From: Balneolaceae bacterium
GTDB lineage: Bacteria; Bacteroidota; Rhodothermia; Balneolales; Balneolaceae
Reading direction: 5' to 3'
DNA length: 5,986 bases
Assembly (NCBI GenBank): GCA_007126675.1
Contig: SLAU01000072.1
Span: forward strand, 1 to 5,986
In this document: in pieces, positions 1-5,986 of the stretch
Numbering within the stretch: the first letter of the stretch is position 1
Layout: every line of letters begins with the position of its first letter
Translations under genes and position numbers: made by a program
Notes under the pieces: model-generated
Databases searched by the model: none
What the model saw: the letters and a program-made list of their open reading frames with translations, nothing else
What the model was told of the DNA's origin: nothing

Positions 1-428
1 CAAAAAAAGTAGACACAGTGCTAAAACTTCAAATCGTTGGTGGGCAGGCAAACCCTGCTCCTCCGGTAGGTCCAGCTTTAGGCCAGGCCGGCATCAACAT
101 TATGGAGTTTTGTAAAGCATTCAACGCAAAAACCCAGGACAAAGCGGGTACGATTATACCGGTCGAAATTACGGTTTTTCAGGATAAGAGTTTTACGTTT
201 AAAACAAAGACTCCTCCTGCAGCCGTGCTTCTAAAGAAGGCCGCTAAAATCAAATCCGGATCCGGCGAACCCAACCGAAATAAAGTAGGCAGGGTAACCT
301 GGACGCAGTGCAAGGATATCGCACAGGAGAAGATGGAAGATCTTAATGCATTCGATCTCGATCAGGCTGCTGAAATGATAGCCGGAACTGCCCGAAGCAT
401 GGGTTTACGAGTAATCCGAGATAAATAA
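1..428 (+). CDS. rplK: 50S ribosomal protein L11 (5' end just outside the window)
   Basis: L11 binds the GTPase-associated region of 23S rRNA at the base of the L7/L12 stalk; in other bacteria it is the thiostrepton target region and is needed for RelA-type stringent signalling. The frame is open from base 1, where the partial codon 'ca' is followed by KKVDTV. The usual start MAKKV implies that the ATG lies four bases before the window, giving a 143-residue protein, about normal for L11 (141-142). A GTG at 18 could be taken as the start, but it would remove the conserved N-terminus and is really Val8. The N-terminal domain shows the proline-rich NPAPPVGPALGQ helix region (about residues 19-30) followed by NIMEFCKAFNA. 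The C-terminal RNA-binding domain ends with the hallmark GTARSMGL (about 130-137). It stops with TAA 14 bases before rplA, so the two are almost certainly co-transcribed. Nothing odd is seen. Any promoter, and the leader site that L1 binds in other bacteria, would lie upstream of the window. Confidence 0.97.
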   Translation, partial: KKVDTVLKLQIVGGQANPAPPVGPALGQAGINIMEFCKAFNAKTQDKAGTIIPVEITVFQDKSFTFKTKTPPAAVLLKKAAKIKSGSGEPNRNKVGRVTWTQCKDIAQEKMEDLNAFDLDQAAEMIAGTARSMGLRVIRDK

Positions 429-442
429 CGAGGATGTAAGAA

Positions 443-1141
443 ATGGCAAAGCGAGGTAAAAAATACAGTCAGGTCGCTGAATTGATTGATCCTGATATGG
501 AATATACCATTGAAGAAGCTTGCGATTTAGTTGTTAAAACTAAAACCGCTTCTTTTGATGAGTCTGTAGATTTAGATCTGCGGCTTGGTGTAGATCCACG
601 TCATGCTGATCAAATGGTTCGTGGCACTGTTTCGCTGCCGCATGGTACCGGTAAAACGGTGCGTGTGCTCGCATTGGTGAATGAAGCCAAAGTGGAGGAA
701 GCGAAAGAGGCCGGAGCAGATCATGCAGGGCTTGACGAATACATCGAAAAAATTGAAGACGGCTGGGCAGAAATCGACGTGATTATTGCTACGCCTGATG
801 TAATGGGTAAAATTGGTAAACTCGGACGGCAGCTTGGCCCCCGTGGTTTAATGCCTAATCCCAAAAGTGGTACTGTAACCATGGATATAGCTGCTGCAGT
901 TAAGGAGTTTAAATCCGGTAAAATGGACTTCAGGGTCGATAAGGCCGGTATACTGCACACATCTGTTGGTAAAGCAAGTTTCGAGCCTAATGAGTTAAGG
1001 GAAAACTTAATTTCTTTCCTGCAAACCGTTATCAGCATGAGGCCGGCATCTGCCAAGGGTCACTATATCAGAAGTGCATATTTAAGCACCACAATGGGGC
1101 CGAGCATTCCTATCAGCAGATCATCCATTACTTCAATTTAG
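443..1141 (+). CDS. rplA: 50S ribosomal protein L1
   Basis: L1 forms the mobile stalk of the large subunit near the E site, helping deacylated tRNA leave; in many bacteria it also represses its own operon by binding the mRNA leader. At 232 residues it is full length for the family (about 229-234). It opens with MAKRGKKY. Domain I is split (about residues 1-67 and 159-232) and contains SFDESVDLDLRLGVDPRHAD, with domain II (about 68-158) inserted. The family signature GRQLGPRGLMPNPKSGTV lies at 128-145, and the C-terminal rRNA-binding loop STTMGP at 215-220. The ATG start is supported by a GAGGA site at 430-434, eight bases upstream, and by the conserved N-terminus. The TAG stop is 19 bases before rplJ. 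The last dozen residues (SIPISRSSITSI) are the least conserved part, as is usual. No truncation or frameshift is visible. Confidence 0.97.
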   Translation: MAKRGKKYSQVAELIDPDMEYTIEEACDLVVKTKTASFDESVDLDLRLGVDPRHADQMVRGTVSLPHGTGKTVRVLALVNEAKVEEAKEAGADHAGLDEYIEKIEDGWAEIDVIIATPDVMGKIGKLGRQLGPRGLMPNPKSGTVTMDIAAAVKEFKSGKMDFRVDKAGILHTSVGKASFEPNELRENLISFLQTVISMRPASAKGHYIRSAYLSTTMGPSIPISRSSITSI

Positions 1142-1160
1142 AAACTAAGAGGATAATAAA

Positions 1161-1685
1161 ATGCCGACATTATCAGAAAAAAAGGCCGTTGTTGAAGAAA
1201 TTACCGAACAACTGAATAGTGCCAACGGTGTGTATATAACAAAATACACCGGTATGTCAGTGAGCGATATGGGCGAACTGCGAGGTGAATTCAGAAAAGG
1301 TAATGTCAACTTCAAAGTGTACAAAAATAAACTCGTGAAGCGGGCAATGGAAACAATTGGCGGATATGAAGAGCTGTTCCCTCACCTGCACGACCAAAAT
1401 GGTTTTGCATTTGTAGAGGAAGAATTAGCTGCACCGGCAAAAGTGCTTAAAGGTTACATCAAAGATAAGAAGAAGCCTGAGTTTAAGGCAGCTTTGATTG
1501 ATGGAGACTTTTACAGTGCTGACCAACTTGACACTTTGGCTGCAATGAAGTCGAAGAACGAAATTATTGGCGACATTCTTGGTCTTCTGCAATCACCGAT
1601 TAACAATATTGTTAGCGGACTGCAGGCACAGGGATCAAACATCGCCGGTGCTGTACAAACAATCGCCGAAAAGGCCGATTCATAA
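1161..1685 (+). CDS. rplJ: 50S ribosomal protein L10
   Basis: L10 is the stalk base: its N-terminal domain binds 23S rRNA beside L11, and its C-terminal helix carries the L7/L12 dimers. The 174-residue product is of normal length. The RNA-binding part includes FKVYKNKLVKRAM (about 51-63), matching the family's KVxKNTLxxRA pattern, and PEFKAALIDG lies at 106-115. The C-terminal part begins at SPINNIV (145-151) and runs as a single helix-like segment to the end (about 145-174), the expected L7/L12 docking arm; I cannot tell from sequence how many dimers it holds. The ATG is preceded by AAGAGGA at 1147-1153, seven bases upstream. In several bacteria L10, alone or with L12, represses translation through an L10 leader upstream of rplJ. 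Here the gap after rplA is only 19 bases, so any such structure would have to lie inside the end of rplA. Confidence 0.96.
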   Translation: MPTLSEKKAVVEEITEQLNSANGVYITKYTGMSVSDMGELRGEFRKGNVNFKVYKNKLVKRAMETIGGYEELFPHLHDQNGFAFVEEELAAPAKVLKGYIKDKKKPEFKAALIDGDFYSADQLDTLAAMKSKNEIIGDILGLLQSPINNIVSGLQAQGSNIAGAVQTIAEKADS

Positions 1686-1733
1686 AACTGAAACAAACTT
1701 TTTAATTAAAACGACGAACGGAGAAAACGAAAA

Positions 1734-2111
1734 ATGGCTGACGTTAAAGAAATCGCAGAACAACTCGTTAACCTAACTATTAAAGAAGCCAATGAGTTGG
1801 CAAAAGTACTCGAAGAAGAGTACGATATTAAACCTGCTGCTGCAGCTGTTGCTGTAGCCGGACCTGCAGGTGGCGGCGAAGGCGGTGATGCTGAAGAAAA
1901 AACAGAATTCGATGTAATTCTGAAATCAGCAGGTGCCAAGAAAATCGCTGTTATTAAAGAAGTGCGCGGAATCACAGGTCTTGGCTTGAAAGAAGCTAAG
2001 GAACTGGTTGACGGAGCACCTAATACAGTTAAAGAAGCAGTTGCCAAAGAAGAAGCTGAAGAGCTGAAGGGCAAACTGGAAGAAGCCGGAGCTGAAGTAG
2101 AGCTTAAGTAA
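1734..2111 (+). CDS. rplL: 50S ribosomal protein L7/L12
   Basis: L7/L12 is the multi-copy stalk protein that recruits and stimulates the translation GTPases (EF-Tu, EF-G, IF2). The 125-residue acidic protein has the three expected parts: an N-terminal dimerisation and L10-binding helical domain (about 1-33), a flexible Ala/Gly-rich hinge (about 34-56, AAAAVAVAGPAGGGEGG), and a globular C-terminal domain (about 57-125). The factor-binding face is intact: KKIAVIKEVRG at 69-79 gives K70, K75 and R78 as the counterparts of E. coli K65, K70 and R73, followed by TGLGLKEAKELVDGAP (81-96). A GGAG site at 1720-1723 lies ten bases before the ATG. The gap from rplJ is 48 bases and AT-rich, with a perfect TTTTAATTAAAA palindrome at 1700-1711 that is probably only compositional. 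The hinge's Ala/Gly codons give long open frames on the other strand, which are shadows. Confidence 0.97.
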   Translation: MADVKEIAEQLVNLTIKEANELAKVLEEEYDIKPAAAAVAVAGPAGGGEGGDAEEKTEFDVILKSAGAKKIAVIKEVRGITGLGLKEAKELVDGAPNTVKEAVAKEEAEELKGKLEEAGAEVELK

Positions 2112-2130
2112 TTTCGGTTTTTACGCAATT

Positions 2131-2170
2131 TGTCATAGCCGGCACCGTTATAGGGTGCTGGCTATTGGCA
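2131..2170 (+). promoter_or_regulatory. Strong imperfect stem-loop between rplL and rpoB (possible attenuator or RNA-processing site)
   Basis: ATAGCCGGCACC (2135-2146) pairs with GGTGCTGGCTAT (2154-2165) over twelve positions with a single G-U pair, around a seven-base loop (GTTATAG). Four further pairs (2131-2134 with 2167-2170) form if T2166 is bulged out. No run of T follows (the next bases are TCTTAATCAA), so it does not look like a strong intrinsic terminator. In E. coli the rplL-rpoB junction holds a partial attenuator and an RNase III cleavage hairpin that lower rpoB relative to rplL. The position here suggests a similar job, but the function is inferred. The structure itself is read directly from the sequence. 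A long, nearly perfect stem is also the type of substrate RNase III cuts. Confidence 0.6.
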
Positions 2171-2182
2171 TCTTAATCAACA

Positions 2183-2214
2183 GTGCACAACTTAAATTAT
2201 TAAGCATGTTGCAC
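2183..2214 (+). promoter_or_regulatory. Second, weaker stem-loop upstream of rpoB
   Basis: GTGCACA (2183-2189) can pair with TG-T-TGCAC (2207-2214, T2209 bulged). After a small internal loop, CTTAA (2191-2195) pairs with TTAAG (2200-2204) around the loop ATTA. The stem is AT-rich and interrupted, so its stability is doubtful. The same bases also form a TGCACAA direct repeat (2184-2190 and 2210-2216). It lies 12 bases after the stronger hairpin and 28 bases before the rpoB Shine-Dalgarno region. It could be part of one folded leader or a chance pairing. Confidence 0.3.
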
Positions 2215-2242
2215 AATACGTTTCATATCTTATTTTTAACCT

Positions 2243-2260
2243 AAAGGAGAGGCATCCTTT
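2243..2260 (+). promoter_or_regulatory. rpoB Shine-Dalgarno site inside a small hairpin
   Basis: AAAGGA (2243-2248) is perfectly complementary to TCCTTT (2255-2260), leaving the six-base loop GAGGCA. The full Shine-Dalgarno core AAGGAG (2244-2249) is therefore mostly in the stem, while GAGG (2249-2252) is exposed in the loop, seven bases before the TTG at 2260. The first base of that TTG is the last base of the stem. The site decides the start: AAGGAG lies ten bases from the TTG but 22 from the next ATG at 2272. The pairing is visible in the sequence; whether it controls translation is inference. Confidence 0.55.
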
Positions 2261-5200
2261 TGAGTACTACTATGGAGAAAATCCCATTTACCGATCGACT
2301 TTCATTCGGCCGAATTAAACACGTAATTGACTACCCCGATTTTCTGGACATACAGCTTGAGTCATTTAATCAATTTGCTCAGCTTGATGTTGCCCCATCT
2401 GTAAGAGTTAATCAGGGTTTACAAAGAATTTTTAACGAAAACTTCCCAATTACAGATAGCAGAGAAACTCACATTCTGGAGTTTGTCTATTATTCGGTTG
2501 ATACACCAAAATACAATATTAAAGAGTGCCAGGAGCGCGGATTAACTTATGCTATTCCGCTTAAGGCAAAACTCAGGCTTTCATCAATGGATGAATCTGA
2601 TGAAGCTGCTGAAACGATTGAGCAGGAAGTATTTCTTGGGGATCTACCATGGATGACCGACAGGGGAACGTTTATTATAAATGGCGCTGAGCGTGTGATT
2701 GTAAGCCAGCTCCATCGTTCTCCCGGTGTATTCTTTGGCCAATCCATCCACCCGAATGGCACACAGCTATATTCAGCAAGGGTAATACCTTTTAAAGGTT
2801 CATGGATTGAGTTTACAAATGATATTCGTGATGTACTTTGGGCATATATCGACAGAAAGAAAAAGATTCCGGCAACGACTCTTCTGAGAGCTTTAGGATA
2901 CTCATCAGACGAAGAAATTCTGAACCTGTTCGAACTTTCTGAAGAAGTTGAATTCGGAACTAAGAAAACCTTTAAGAGCAAAGCTGTTGGCAAACGTCTT
3001 GCGGTAGATCTTACTGTTGAAGTAACTGAAGAAGTTGTAGATGACGAAACAGGTGAAGTAACCGAAGCAACTGATAGAAAGACTCTGCTCGAAAGAGACC
3101 ATGAGATCACTGAAGAAGATTACGATATCTTCAAAGAAGCGGGTGTGAAGAAAACACTTGTGCAGAAGATTGGATCTGAAGAATCAGAGCGGTCTGTGGT
3201 GATGAATACTTTGCGTAAAGATTCAACACATGATGAAGTTACTGCACTTGCAGAAGTTTATCAGCAGATCAGAACAGGTGAGATGCCTGATCCTGAAACA
3301 GCAAGACAGGTTCTTGAAAGATTATTCTTCAGCGACAAAAAATACGATCTTGGCGAAGTAGGCCGGTACAGGTTAAACAAGAGATTGAAATTAGATGTAG
3401 ATCTCGAAAAACTGTATCTCACTAAAGAAGATATTGTTGCTATAGTAAAAGAAGTAATTCGCCTGAAAGAAATGAAATCTCAGGTTGATGATATTGATCA
3501 CCTAAGCAACCGTCGTGTTCGTACGGTAGGTGAGCAGCTTGGCCAGCAGTTCGCAATTGGCCTGGCAAGAATGGCACGTACTATTCGTGAGAGAATGAAT
3601 TCACGGGATGCCGAACAGCTGACTCCACAGGACCTTGTTAATGCACGAACTATTTCGAGTGTTATTAACAGTTTCTTTGGCACAAACCAGTTATCTCAGT
3701 TTATGGATCAAACCAATCCGATTGCTGAGATTACGCACAAGCGCCGAATGTCGGCTCTTGGACCTGGCGGTTTGACACGTGAGCGAGCCGGTTTTGAGGT
3801 TCGTGACGTACACTACACTCACTACGGACGTCTTTGCCCGATTGAAACTCCTGAAGGTCCAAATATTGGTTTGATTACCTCTCTGTGTATTCACGCGAAA
3901 GTAAACGACTTCGGTTTCATCGAAACTCCTTACAGAAAAGTTAAGGACGGAAAAGTAACCAACAGCGTTGAATATCTTGCAGCTGAACAGGAAGATGAAA
4001 CTGTTATCGCTCAGGCTAACGCACCGATCGACGACAAAGGCAAGTTCATGAATGAGTCGATATTCTCTCGATTCAGAGACAGTAACGTTGGGCTTGCAAC
4101 ACCTGAACAGATTGAATATATGGATGTATCTGCAAACCAGATTACATCACTCGCAGCAGCACTGATTCCATTTATTGAGCATGATGATGCGAACCGTGCA
4201 TTGATGGGCTCAAACATGCAGCGTCAGGCAGTACCACTGCTTCGACCTGAGTCTCCGATTGTTGGAACAGGACTCGAGCAGCGTGCTGCAAAAGACTCGC
4301 GCGCAATTATCAGTGCCGAAGGTGACGGAGAAGTAGTATACGTTGGCGGAAATGAAATTCGCATTAAATACAACAGAACCGAACTTGAAGAAAATTGCTT
4401 CTTCGATGAAGGAATTAAGAGCTATAAACTCACCAAATTTGAAAGAAGTAACCAGGACACAACTGTTAACCAGCGTCCAATTGTAAATGTTGGCGACAAG
4501 GTTAAAGAAGGTCAGGCAATTGCCGATGGTACTTCAACACAGAATGGTGAGCTTGCGCTTGGCCGTAACCTGCTGGTGGCGTTTATGCCATGGAGAGGTT
4601 ATAACTTTGAAGATGCGATTGTAATCAGTGAACGTATTGTTCAGGACGATGTGTATACTTCTATACATATCACCGAGTTCGAACAACAGGTTCGTGATAC
4701 CAAGCGTGGCGAAGAAGAACTTACACGTGAAATACCGAATGTGAGTGAAGAAGCTACACGAAATCTTGATGAGAAAGGTATTGTACGTGTCGGTGCAAAA
4801 GTTAACCATGGTGATATTCTTGTAGGTAAAATAACGCCGAAAGGTGAAACAGATCCTACTCCTGAAGAGAAATTACTGCGGGCTATCTTTGGTGATAAGG
4901 CAGGCGATGTTAAAGATGCCTCACTGAAAACTCCTCCCGGAGTATCAGGTGTTGTAATCGACACTAAATTGTTCAGCAGAAAGCGCGACGAGCAGATCTC
5001 CCGAAAAGAAGAAAAGAAACTTGTTGAGGAAGAAAACGAGCGTCATTCTGAAAAACTTGCTGATCTGAATTCAAAATGGGCTGATAAGATGTACAGCCTT
5101 CTCAGGGACAAAACTTCACCCGGTGTTTACAATTACAGCGGAGTTGAGCTGATTCCTAAAGGAGAGAAGTACAAGAAATCAGTATTTGAAGAGATCGATC

Positions 5201-5986
5201 CCGTAAATATCAATGAAGATATTGACTGGGCAACAGATGGTGAGCTGGTTGAGCATGTAAAACTACTCTTCAAGAACTATCGTGACCTGAGAAGAGAAAT
5301 TGATACGGAAGCAAAACGTCGCAAGTATCAGATTCAAGTGGGAGATGAATTACCACCGGGCATTATTCAAAAGGCTAAAGTATATGTTGCCAAGAAGCGT
5401 AAGATGCAGGTGGGTGACAAGATGGCCGGACGCCACGGTAACAAAGGTGTAATTGCTAAAGTTGTACCGGTTGAAGATATGCCGTTCATGAAAGATGGTA
5501 CTCCGGTTGATATTGTACTAAATCCGCTGGGTGTGCCTTCACGTATGAACCTTGGCCAGATTTATGAAACGATACTAGGCTGGGCCGGACTTAAACTGGG
5601 TGTAAAATACGCATCTCCAATTTTTGATGGTGCATCTTACGACCAGGTTCAGGAAGAACTGAAAAAAGCAGGGTTGCCTGAAGATGGACGTGTTACTCTG
5701 TATGATGGCCGTTCCGGATATCCGCTCGATCAGGAAACAACAGTAGGTGTAATGTACATGCTTAAGCTGAATCACCTTGTTGAAGACAAGATGCATGCAC
5801 GTTCGATCGGGCCATACTCACTAATTACACAGCAGCCATTGGGTGGTAAAGCTCAGTTTGGTGGTCAGCGACTTGGTGAGATGGAGGTATGGGCACTTTA
5901 TGCATATGGTGCAGCCAATATCCTGAAAGAAATGCTCACTGTTAAGAGTGATGACGTAAAAGGACGTTCAAAGGTATACGAGGCTA
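2260..5986 (+). CDS. rpoB: DNA-directed RNA polymerase subunit beta (3' end outside the window)
   Basis: RpoB forms one pincer of RNA polymerase and part of its active site. The frame is open from an in-frame TAA at 2242-2244 to the window end, giving 1242 codons; perhaps 40-50 C-terminal residues are missing. I chose TTG 2260 because of its Shine-Dalgarno spacing. ATG 2272, which removes MSTT, is the alternative. The order is: N-terminal DYPDFLDIQLESF (about 24-36); beta lobe with GTFIINGAERVIVSQLHRSPGV (136-157); a charged lobe insertion (about 233-303); the rifampicin region FFGTNQLSQFMDQTNP to RRMSALGPGG (472-504); IETPEGPNIGLI (528-539); NFEDAI (782-787, E784/D785 equal E. coli E813/D814); a charged helical insertion (about 908-1030); GDKMAGRHGNKG (1052-1063, K1054/K1062 equal K1065/K1073); and GGKAQFGGQRLGEMEVWAL (1195-1213). 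Rifampicin contacts Q480, D483, H493 and S498 are the sensitive-type residues; E. coli S522 is Ala489 here. rpoC should follow, beyond the window. Confidence 0.97.
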   Translation, partial: MSTTMEKIPFTDRLSFGRIKHVIDYPDFLDIQLESFNQFAQLDVAPSVRVNQGLQRIFNENFPITDSRETHILEFVYYSVDTPKYNIKECQERGLTYAIPLKAKLRLSSMDESDEAAETIEQEVFLGDLPWMTDRGTFIINGAERVIVSQLHRSPGVFFGQSIHPNGTQLYSARVIPFKGSWIEFTNDIRDVLWAYIDRKKKIPATTLLRALGYSSDEEILNLFELSEEVEFGTKKTFKSKAVGKRLAVDLTVEVTEEVVDDETGEVTEATDRKTLLERDHEITEEDYDIFKEAGVKKTLVQKIGSEESERSVVMNTLRKDSTHDEVTALAEVYQQIRTGEMPDPETARQVLERLFFSDKKYDLGEVGRYRLNKRLKLDVDLEKLYLTKEDIVAIVKEVIRLKEMKSQVDDIDHLSNRRVRTVGEQLGQQFAIGLARMARTIRERMNSRDAEQLTPQDLVNARTISSVINSFFGTNQLSQFMDQTNPIAEITHKRRMSALGPGGLTRERAGFEVRDVHYTHYGRLCPIETPEGPNIGLITSLCIHAKVNDFGFIETPYRKVKDGKVTNSVEYLAAEQEDETVIAQANAPIDDKGKFMNESIFSRFRDSNVGLATPEQIEYMDVSANQITSLAAALIPFIEHDDANRALMGSNMQRQAVPLLRPESPIVGTGLEQRAAKDSRAIISAEGDGEVVYVGGNEIRIKYNRTELEENCFFDEGIKSYKLTKFERSNQDTTVNQRPIVNVGDKVKEGQAIADGTSTQNGELALGRNLLVAFMPWRGYNFEDAIVISERIVQDDVYTSIHITEFEQQVRDTKRGEEELTREIPNVSEEATRNLDEKGIVRVGAKVNHGDILVGKITPKGETDPTPEEKLLRAIFGDKAGDVKDASLKTPPGVSGVVIDTKLFSRKRDEQISRKEEKKLVEEENERHSEKLADLNSKWADKMYSLLRDKTSPGVYNYSGVELIPKGEKYKKSVFEEIDPVNINEDIDWATDGELVEHVKLLFKNYRDLRREIDTEAKRRKYQIQVGDELPPGIIQKAKVYVAKKRKMQVGDKMAGRHGNKGVIAKVVPVEDMPFMKDGTPVDIVLNPLGVPSRMNLGQIYETILGWAGLKLGVKYASPIFDGASYDQVQEELKKAGLPEDGRVTLYDGRSGYPLDQETTVGVMYMLKLNHLVEDKMHARSIGPYSLITQQPLGGKAQFGGQRLGEMEVWALYAYGAANILKEMLTVKSDDVKGRSKVYEA

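Noticed and set aside
18..428. GTG at 18 as the rplK start
   Set aside because: The frame is open upstream to base 1 and encodes the conserved KKVDT residues, so the codon is internal (Val8).
721..1056. 111-residue open frame on the - strand opposite rplA
   Set aside because: Shadow of the L1 coding frame, with no family resemblance.
1700..1711. Perfect palindrome TTTTAATTAAAA in the rplJ-rplL gap
   Set aside because: Only A and T, short, with no loop to form an RNA hairpin; most likely compositional.
1567..1776. 69-residue + strand frame spanning the rplJ-rplL junction
   Set aside because: Out of frame with both genes. The composition is not protein-like and the overlap with two certain genes explains it.
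1706..2128. Long Ser/Ala-rich open frame on the - strand opposite rplL
   Set aside because: It is low-complexity and mirrors the Ala/Glu/Lys codon bias of L7/L12. It has no recognisable domain and lies wholly over a certain gene.
2131..2180. Intrinsic terminator after rplL
   Set aside because: The stem is strong but no T-run follows, and rpoB continues in the same direction in the usual operon order.
2209..2238. Possible internal promoter for rpoB: TTG, 19 bases, then TATTTTTA resembling the Bacteroidetes TAnnTTTG element
   Set aside because: The last G is missing, the region is AT-rich enough for chance matches, and the implied transcript would start almost on the Shine-Dalgarno site. Transcript start mapping would be needed to revive it.
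2547..3110. 187-residue Ser-rich open frame on the - strand opposite rpoB
   Set aside because: It lies inside the intact RpoB frame; the Ser richness is the complement of Glu and Thr codons. The other - strand frames under rpoB are rejected for the same reason.

Overview
This window is ordinary core-genome sequence. It carries the classic bacterial ribosomal-protein/RNA-polymerase operon, all on the + strand, in the order rplK (L11, first bases missing) - rplA (L1) - rplJ (L10) - rplL (L7/L12) - rpoB (RNA polymerase beta, running off the right edge). I found no mobile element, CRISPR array, tRNA, rRNA or accessory gene. I do not see an undescribed biological system here. The points worth a second look are regulatory details around the rpoB start.

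Organism: the proteins are clearly bacterial. RpoB has features typical of the Bacteroidota/Rhodothermota/Balneolota side of the FCB group: an opening that reads DYPDFLDIQLESF, a charged insertion containing VDDETGEV in the beta lobe, and a VHYTHYGRLCPIETPEGPNIGLI core. Every start visible here has a purine-rich Shine-Dalgarno-like stretch. That fits Balneolota/Rhodothermota better than classical Bacteroidia or Flavobacteriia, where such sites are generally weak. My best guess is a Balneolota-like bacterium, from memory of family sequences and not from a search. Base composition is moderate, and I noticed no abrupt change in codon use.

Layout: 1-428 rplK; 14-nt gap; 443-1141 rplA; 19-nt gap; 1161-1685 rplJ; 48-nt gap; 1734-2111 rplL; 148-nt gap; 2260 onward rpoB. 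The short gaps suggest one transcript with coupled translation for the ribosomal genes. The only sizeable non-coding stretch, 2112-2259, contains a strong imperfect stem-loop (2131-2170) and a weaker one (2183-2214). At its end is a small hairpin (2243-2260) in which the rpoB Shine-Dalgarno sequence is perfectly complementary to the bases just before, and including the first base of, a TTG start codon.

How the genes work together: L11, L10 and L7/L12 build the ribosomal stalk and GTPase-associated centre that recruits translation factors. L1 forms the opposite, mobile stalk at the E site. RpoB is the large catalytic subunit of RNA polymerase. In other bacteria this arrangement links ribosome and polymerase synthesis, with differential expression set at the rplL-rpoB junction; the structures here sit at that junction.
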